DNA from: Gammaproteobacteria bacterium
GTDB taxonomy: Bacteria > Pseudomonadota > Gammaproteobacteria > SZUA-140
DNA: 10,070 nt
Assembly (NCBI GenBank): GCA_026994735.1
Contig: JALWQD010000397.1
Coordinates: 1-10,070, forward strand
Direction of reading: 5' to 3'
Shown here: positions 7,160 through 10,070 of the stretch, piece by piece
Layout: the number at the start of each line of letters is the position of its first letter
Position numbering within the stretch: position 1 is the stretch's first letter
Translations under genes and position numbers: made by a program
The notes under the pieces: generated by a model
The model's input: the letters and a program-made list of their open reading frames with translations, nothing else
Told to the model about the DNA's origin: nothing
Database searches by the model: none

Positions 7160-7567
7160 ATGTCAGTCAAGCGACCCTCACGATCACAACGCCAAACAGG
7201 CTTTACCCTTATTGAGGTACTTGTCGTTATTGTCATCCTCGGCATTCTCGCTGCCGTCATTGTGCCGAATATCATGGACAAACCGGGTGAAGCACGTATC
7301 ACCAAGGCAAAGGCTGACATCCGCGCCATCGAAAGCGCCCTGAATATTTACCGTCTCGACAAACACAATTACCCAACCACCGATGAAGGTCTCGCAATAT
7401 TGGCCGGAAAATACCTGCCACGCCTGCCCATTGATCCCTGGGATCACCCCTACCTTTACCTCTTTCCAGGCGTCCACAGCGAAATCGATATCTACACGCT
7501 TGGTCGCGATGGTGTCGAAGGCGGTGACGGCGAAGATGCCGATATTGGCAACTGGACTATCCAGTAA
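7160..7567 (+). CDS. gspG: Major pseudopilin GspG
   Basis: GspG is the main subunit of the periplasmic pseudopilus, processed by the prepilin peptidase GspO/PilD and polymerised in the inner membrane. The precursor has 135 residues. A basic leader ends in QTG before FTLIEVLVVI, so cleavage falls after Gly14, with Glu19 at position +5 of the mature form. The hydrophobic helix spans about 15-36. Family features follow: NYPTTDEGL (70-78), DPWDHPY (92-98) and the calcium-site loop LGRDGVEGGDGEDADIGNW (114-132), rich in the Asp ligands expected for GspG. The usual motif reads DPWGNPY; here Gly is Asp and Asn is His. It starts 22 bases after gspF behind a strong ribosome binding site. Identification is secure. 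Confidence 0.97.
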   Translation: MSVKRPSRSQRQTGFTLIEVLVVIVILGILAAVIVPNIMDKPGEARITKAKADIRAIESALNIYRLDKHNYPTTDEGLAILAGKYLPRLPIDPWDHPYLYLFPGVHSEIDIYTLGRDGVEGGDGEDADIGNWTIQ

Positions 7568-7571
7568 TCCA

Positions 7572-7588
7572 GCTTGCATCAAGCAAGC
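7572..7588 (+). repeat. Hairpin between gspG and gspH
   Basis: GCTTGC (7572-7577) and GCAAGC (7583-7588) are perfect inverted arms around ATCAA, filling most of the 25-base gap between the gspG stop and the gspH GTG at 7593. No T-run follows, so it is not a standard terminator. It could protect the 3' end of gspG mRNA or hinder ribosome entry at gspH. A six-base stem is short, so chance is possible. Confidence 0.45.
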
Positions 7589-7592
7589 CATC

Positions 7593-8123
7593 GTGAACGT
7601 CCTCGCCTCGCACCGCAGACAAACCCGGCATTCGCTACAAGGCTTTACCTTGCTGGAAGTGCTGGTCGTCATCTTGATGATCGGCATCATTCTCGGTATT
7701 GCCGTCATCAGTCTGCCCCAAAGCAGCCATGACCAGCTGGCCACTGAGGCTGAACGACTGAACGCACTGATCACTCTCGCCAGCCAGGAAGCGGTCATCA
7801 GCAACCGTCAGATGGCACTTGATTTCACCCCTGACGGTTATCGCTTTCTTGCCCAGAGCGATAAAGGTGACTGGCAGACCCTTACCAGCGGTGCCTTGCA
7901 CCCGCGCACATTAGCCGACGGCCTGCAGCTGGATGTCACTCTCGAAGGCCTTCGCTTACAACTTAATCAACAATCAAAAGACAGCGCAGGCCTGATTTAC
8001 CTGCTTTCAAGTGGTGAAATCAGCCCCTTTGAGGTCACCCTGGAAACGACCACTGAGCCGATTCAGAAATACCGTATCACGGCCACTATTGATGGCCAGC
8101 AGCAACTGCTCATTGACGAATGA
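7593..8123 (+). CDS. gspH: Minor pseudopilin GspH
   Basis: GspH is a minor pseudopilin thought to link the tip complex GspI-J-K to the GspG filament. From the GTG at 7593 it has 176 residues. The leader ends in LQG before FTLLEVLVVI, cleaved after Gly17, with Glu22 at +5; the hydrophobic helix runs to about residue 40. Beyond it is a soluble GspH-like domain with NRQMALDFTPDGYRF and a C-terminal beta-rich part ending in IDGQQQLLIDE. GTG was chosen because the frame remains open upstream into gspG with no better start. It has no clear ribosome binding site and lies four bases after a small hairpin, so expression is probably weak. The TGA stop overlaps gspI. FimT of type IV pili is the main alternative; the operon favours GspH. 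Confidence 0.9.
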   Translation: MNVLASHRRQTRHSLQGFTLLEVLVVILMIGIILGIAVISLPQSSHDQLATEAERLNALITLASQEAVISNRQMALDFTPDGYRFLAQSDKGDWQTLTSGALHPRTLADGLQLDVTLEGLRLQLNQQSKDSAGLIYLLSSGEISPFEVTLETTTEPIQKYRITATIDGQQQLLIDE

Positions 8124-8497
8124 TGACACGCCAACGGGGCTTTACATTGCTTGAAATACTCGTTGCCATGGCTGTGCTGGCCATCGCCCTTGCCGCTGTT
8201 GTGGGTTCTGCCAGCAGTCATGTCAACAATCTCAACAAGCTCTATGAACGCACCCTTGCCGAATGGGTGGCCATGAATCAGGTAACAGCCTGGCAATTGC
8301 GTTCAGAATGGCCGCCTGCCGGTACGCGTGAGGGTGACATCGCGATGGCAAAACGTGATTGGCACTGGCGTATAACGGTCAGTAATACTGATGATGCCAG
8401 CATTCGCCGTCTTGATGTTGAAGTTGTCGGCAACAACGACAACGATGCGCCGCCACTGAGTCATCTGATTGCCTATCTTGGCCGTCCACCACGATGA
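8120..8497 (+). CDS. gspI: Minor pseudopilin GspI
   Basis: GspI is the central minor pseudopilin; with GspJ and GspK it forms the tip complex that starts pseudopilus assembly. The 125-residue precursor has a very short leader, MMTRQRG, cleaved after Gly7 before FTLLEILVAMAVLAIAL, with Glu12 at +5. The remainder fits the small GspI fold, including WVAMNQ and the AKRDWHWRITV strand (77-87). The ATG at 8120 overlaps the gspH stop by four bases; a second ATG directly after it (8123) would remove only one residue. The stop overlaps gspJ by four bases, so H-I-J are translationally coupled. Confidence 0.93.
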   Translation: MMTRQRGFTLLEILVAMAVLAIALAAVVGSASSHVNNLNKLYERTLAEWVAMNQVTAWQLRSEWPPAGTREGDIAMAKRDWHWRITVSNTDDASIRRLDVEVVGNNDNDAPPLSHLIAYLGRPPR

Positions 8498-9147
8498 ACA
8501 TTCGTCATCGGCAAATCTCACCATACTATCAACGGGCGTTTACCCTGCTGGAACTACTCATTGCCCTCAGTCTCTTTGCTGTGCTTTCAGTGATCGCCTA
8601 TGGCGGCCTGCGCAGCGTCATCGATGCCGACAGAGCCAGCCAGAAACAGGCCCAACGCCTGGCCCGGATGCAGACTGCCTATGCCATACTGGCACGCGAT
8701 CTCCGCCAGGCCATCGACCGACCAATACGCGATGCCTTTGGCGACGAGTTACCGGCACTGCAGGGGCAAAGTCATCAAATCGAGCTGAGCCGTAGCGGCA
8801 GACGCAACCCGGCCAACTTGCCACGCAGTCGCCTGCAACGCATTGCCTATCGTTTTGCTGATCACAAGCTTTACCGCCTCAGTTGGTCCATTCTCGACCG
8901 CGCTCAAGACAGCGCCGCCCATGAACAGGTTCTCCTTGACGAGCTCGACCAGTTCAACCTCAGTTATCTTGCCTACGACGATCAATGGCGCCCCAGCTGG
9001 CCACCCGCCGCAGTCAATCACCGACAACCCGGCCGACCACTGCCACGCGCTCTTCAGATCAGCCTGGAAAACGAATCCTGGGGGCATATCGAATGGACCT
9101 TCGCCCTTGCAACACCGGCCGCTCATGAACAACAACAGCAGCCCTGA
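8494..9147 (+). CDS. gspJ: Minor pseudopilin GspJ with Ala at the cleavage site
   Basis: GspJ is a minor pseudopilin of the GspI-J-K tip complex. The precursor has 217 residues, typical for the family. After a basic leader the segment YYQRA-FTLLELLIALSLF (11-28) is a normal pseudopilin helix with Glu20 at +5, but the residue before the cut is Ala15, coded GCG, where Gly is nearly invariant. The soluble domain contains YGGLRSVIDAD (36-46), LARDLRQAIDRPIRD (66-80), an IAYRF strand (117-121), LYRLSW (126-131) and IEWTFAL near the C-terminus (198-204), all in keeping with GspJ. It begins four bases inside the gspI stop and its 3' end overlaps gspK by 23 bases. The end is glutamine-rich (EQQQQP). 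Family assignment is secure from the helix, size and position. Confidence 0.93.
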   Translation: MNIRHRQISPYYQRAFTLLELLIALSLFAVLSVIAYGGLRSVIDADRASQKQAQRLARMQTAYAILARDLRQAIDRPIRDAFGDELPALQGQSHQIELSRSGRRNPANLPRSRLQRIAYRFADHKLYRLSWSILDRAQDSAAHEQVLLDELDQFNLSYLAYDDQWRPSWPPAAVNHRQPGRPLPRALQISLENESWGHIEWTFALATPAAHEQQQQP

Positions 9148-10069
9148 CAAGCCGCACCGCGGCATCGCGCTGATCACTGCCCTACTGGTAACCGCGATCG
9201 CAGCGATCATTGCCGCCAATATGGCCTCACGGCAACAACTCGATATTCACCGCAGCCGCAATCTCCTCGCCCAGGAACAGGCCTGGGCCTTTGCGATCGG
9301 CATTGAGGCCTGGGCCAGCCAGATCCTGACCCGTGATGCGGGTGCCGGAAAGACAGACCACACAGGTGAAGACTGGGCTGTCAGTCTGCCCCCTTTGACT
9401 GTAGAAGGCGCTGTCATCAGCGGTCAGCTCGAAGACTTGCAGGGACGCTTTAATATCAATAACCTGCTTCTCGATGATGGCAAACCCAGCAGCGTTGATC
9501 TGGCCCGCTTCCGGCGCCTGCTGGAAAGCCTGGGTGGCGATGAAAAGCTCGCCAATGCCGTGCTAGACTGGCTCGATGATGATGAGTCACCGCACCTTCC
9601 AGGAGGTGCGGAAGACACGGACTACCTGATCAAGAATCCGCCCTACAGGACAGCAAACCATCTCATGAGCAGCCCGAGTGAATTGCGTCTGATTGATGGC
9701 TTCGATACAAGCCTTTATGAAAAACTTGCGCCCTTTCTTCAAGCCTTGCCGGAAAGAACCGCCATCAATATCAATACCGCCACAGCCCAGGTTCTGATGA
9801 CGCTGAACAACAACATAACCAAGAGTGATGCCGAACAACTCATCGAGCAACGAGGTGATCAGGGCTTTGCCACCGTCGACGAATTCAAACAACTGCCATT
9901 CATCAAGAATTTGGCCCAAAACCTTGTCGGCATTGCCGTCAACAGTGATTATTTCCTCCTCACAGCCGATGTTGCCCTGGACAGTTCGCGACTCCAATTA
10001 CACAGCATTCTGGCCAGAAACAAGGAAGGCCATGTCAATGTCCAGATGCGCTCGCAGGGAGGCTATTGA
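9125..10069 (+). CDS. gspK: Minor pseudopilin GspK
   Basis: GspK is the large minor pseudopilin thought to cap the pseudopilus tip. The 314-residue precursor has a leader ending in HRG, cut after Gly13 before IALITALLVTAIAAII. Position +5 is Thr rather than Glu, normal for GspK and consistent with its tip position. Then come LEDLQGRFNINNL (102-114), the DWLDDDESPHLPGGAEDTDYL block (148-168), PPYRTANHLMSSPSELRLIDGF (172-193) and a helix-hairpin-helix-like ININTATAQVL segment (214-224). The gene is complete, with TGA at 10067-10069, one base before the window ends. The ATG at 9125 lies inside gspJ (23-base overlap); the frame is open further upstream but only as a shadow of gspJ. gspL and gspM would be expected next, outside the window. 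Confidence 0.96.
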   Translation: MNNNSSPDKPHRGIALITALLVTAIAAIIAANMASRQQLDIHRSRNLLAQEQAWAFAIGIEAWASQILTRDAGAGKTDHTGEDWAVSLPPLTVEGAVISGQLEDLQGRFNINNLLLDDGKPSSVDLARFRRLLESLGGDEKLANAVLDWLDDDESPHLPGGAEDTDYLIKNPPYRTANHLMSSPSELRLIDGFDTSLYEKLAPFLQALPERTAININTATAQVLMTLNNNITKSDAEQLIEQRGDQGFATVDEFKQLPFIKNLAQNLVGIAVNSDYFLLTADVALDSSRLQLHSILARNKEGHVNVQMRSQGGY

Positions 10070-10070
10070 A

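Noticed and set aside
7184..7804. Minus-strand reading frame of 206 codons opposite gspG and gspH
   Set aside because: Both plus-strand genes are well supported by prepilin leaders and domains; the opposite frame is explained by their codon bias.
8843..9124. Upstream extension of gspK through gspJ
   Set aside because: The extension is a shadow of gspJ; the ATG at 9125 gives a standard prepilin leader ending in HRG.

Overview
The window reads as chromosomal DNA of a gammaproteobacterium. The GC content looks moderate to slightly high, and the ParA, ParB and RsmG proteins resemble gammaproteobacterial versions. The complete type II secretion (Gsp) gene run D-E-F-G-H-I-J-K points the same way. 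I cannot name a genus from sequence alone.

Left third (1-1973, minus strand): three genes read leftward in the order rsmG, parA, parB. rsmG encodes a 16S rRNA methyltransferase, and parA and parB encode the chromosome-partition ATPase and the parS-binding CTPase. parB is cut by the window edge after 136 residues. This trio normally lies near the chromosomal origin, usually behind mnmG (gidA). Here mnmG is not next to rsmG.

Middle (1974-2381): a 408-base divergent intergenic region with no convincing gene. It holds a candidate minus-strand promoter for rsmG, a candidate plus-strand promoter for the gsp operon overlapped by a perfect inverted repeat, and a second small hairpin.

Right two thirds (2382-10069, plus strand): eight tightly packed type II secretion genes, one evident operon. 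GspD is the outer-membrane secretin channel, GspE the cytoplasmic ATPase, and GspF the inner-membrane platform protein. GspG is the major pseudopilin, and GspH, GspI, GspJ and GspK are the minor pseudopilins that start the pseudopilus. Junctions are 17, 2, 22 and 25 bases, then overlaps of 4, 4 and 23 bases. gspC, gspL, gspM and gspN are not in the window. gspL and gspM would be expected just past the right edge; gspC is not in its usual place ahead of gspD.

I see no new system, CRISPR array, mobile element, tRNA or rRNA here. The points worth a second look are modest: an Ala instead of Gly at the prepilin peptidase site of GspJ, the absent gspC, the unusual junction of gsp with rsmG-parAB, and a hairpin between gspG and gspH that may set pseudopilin ratios.
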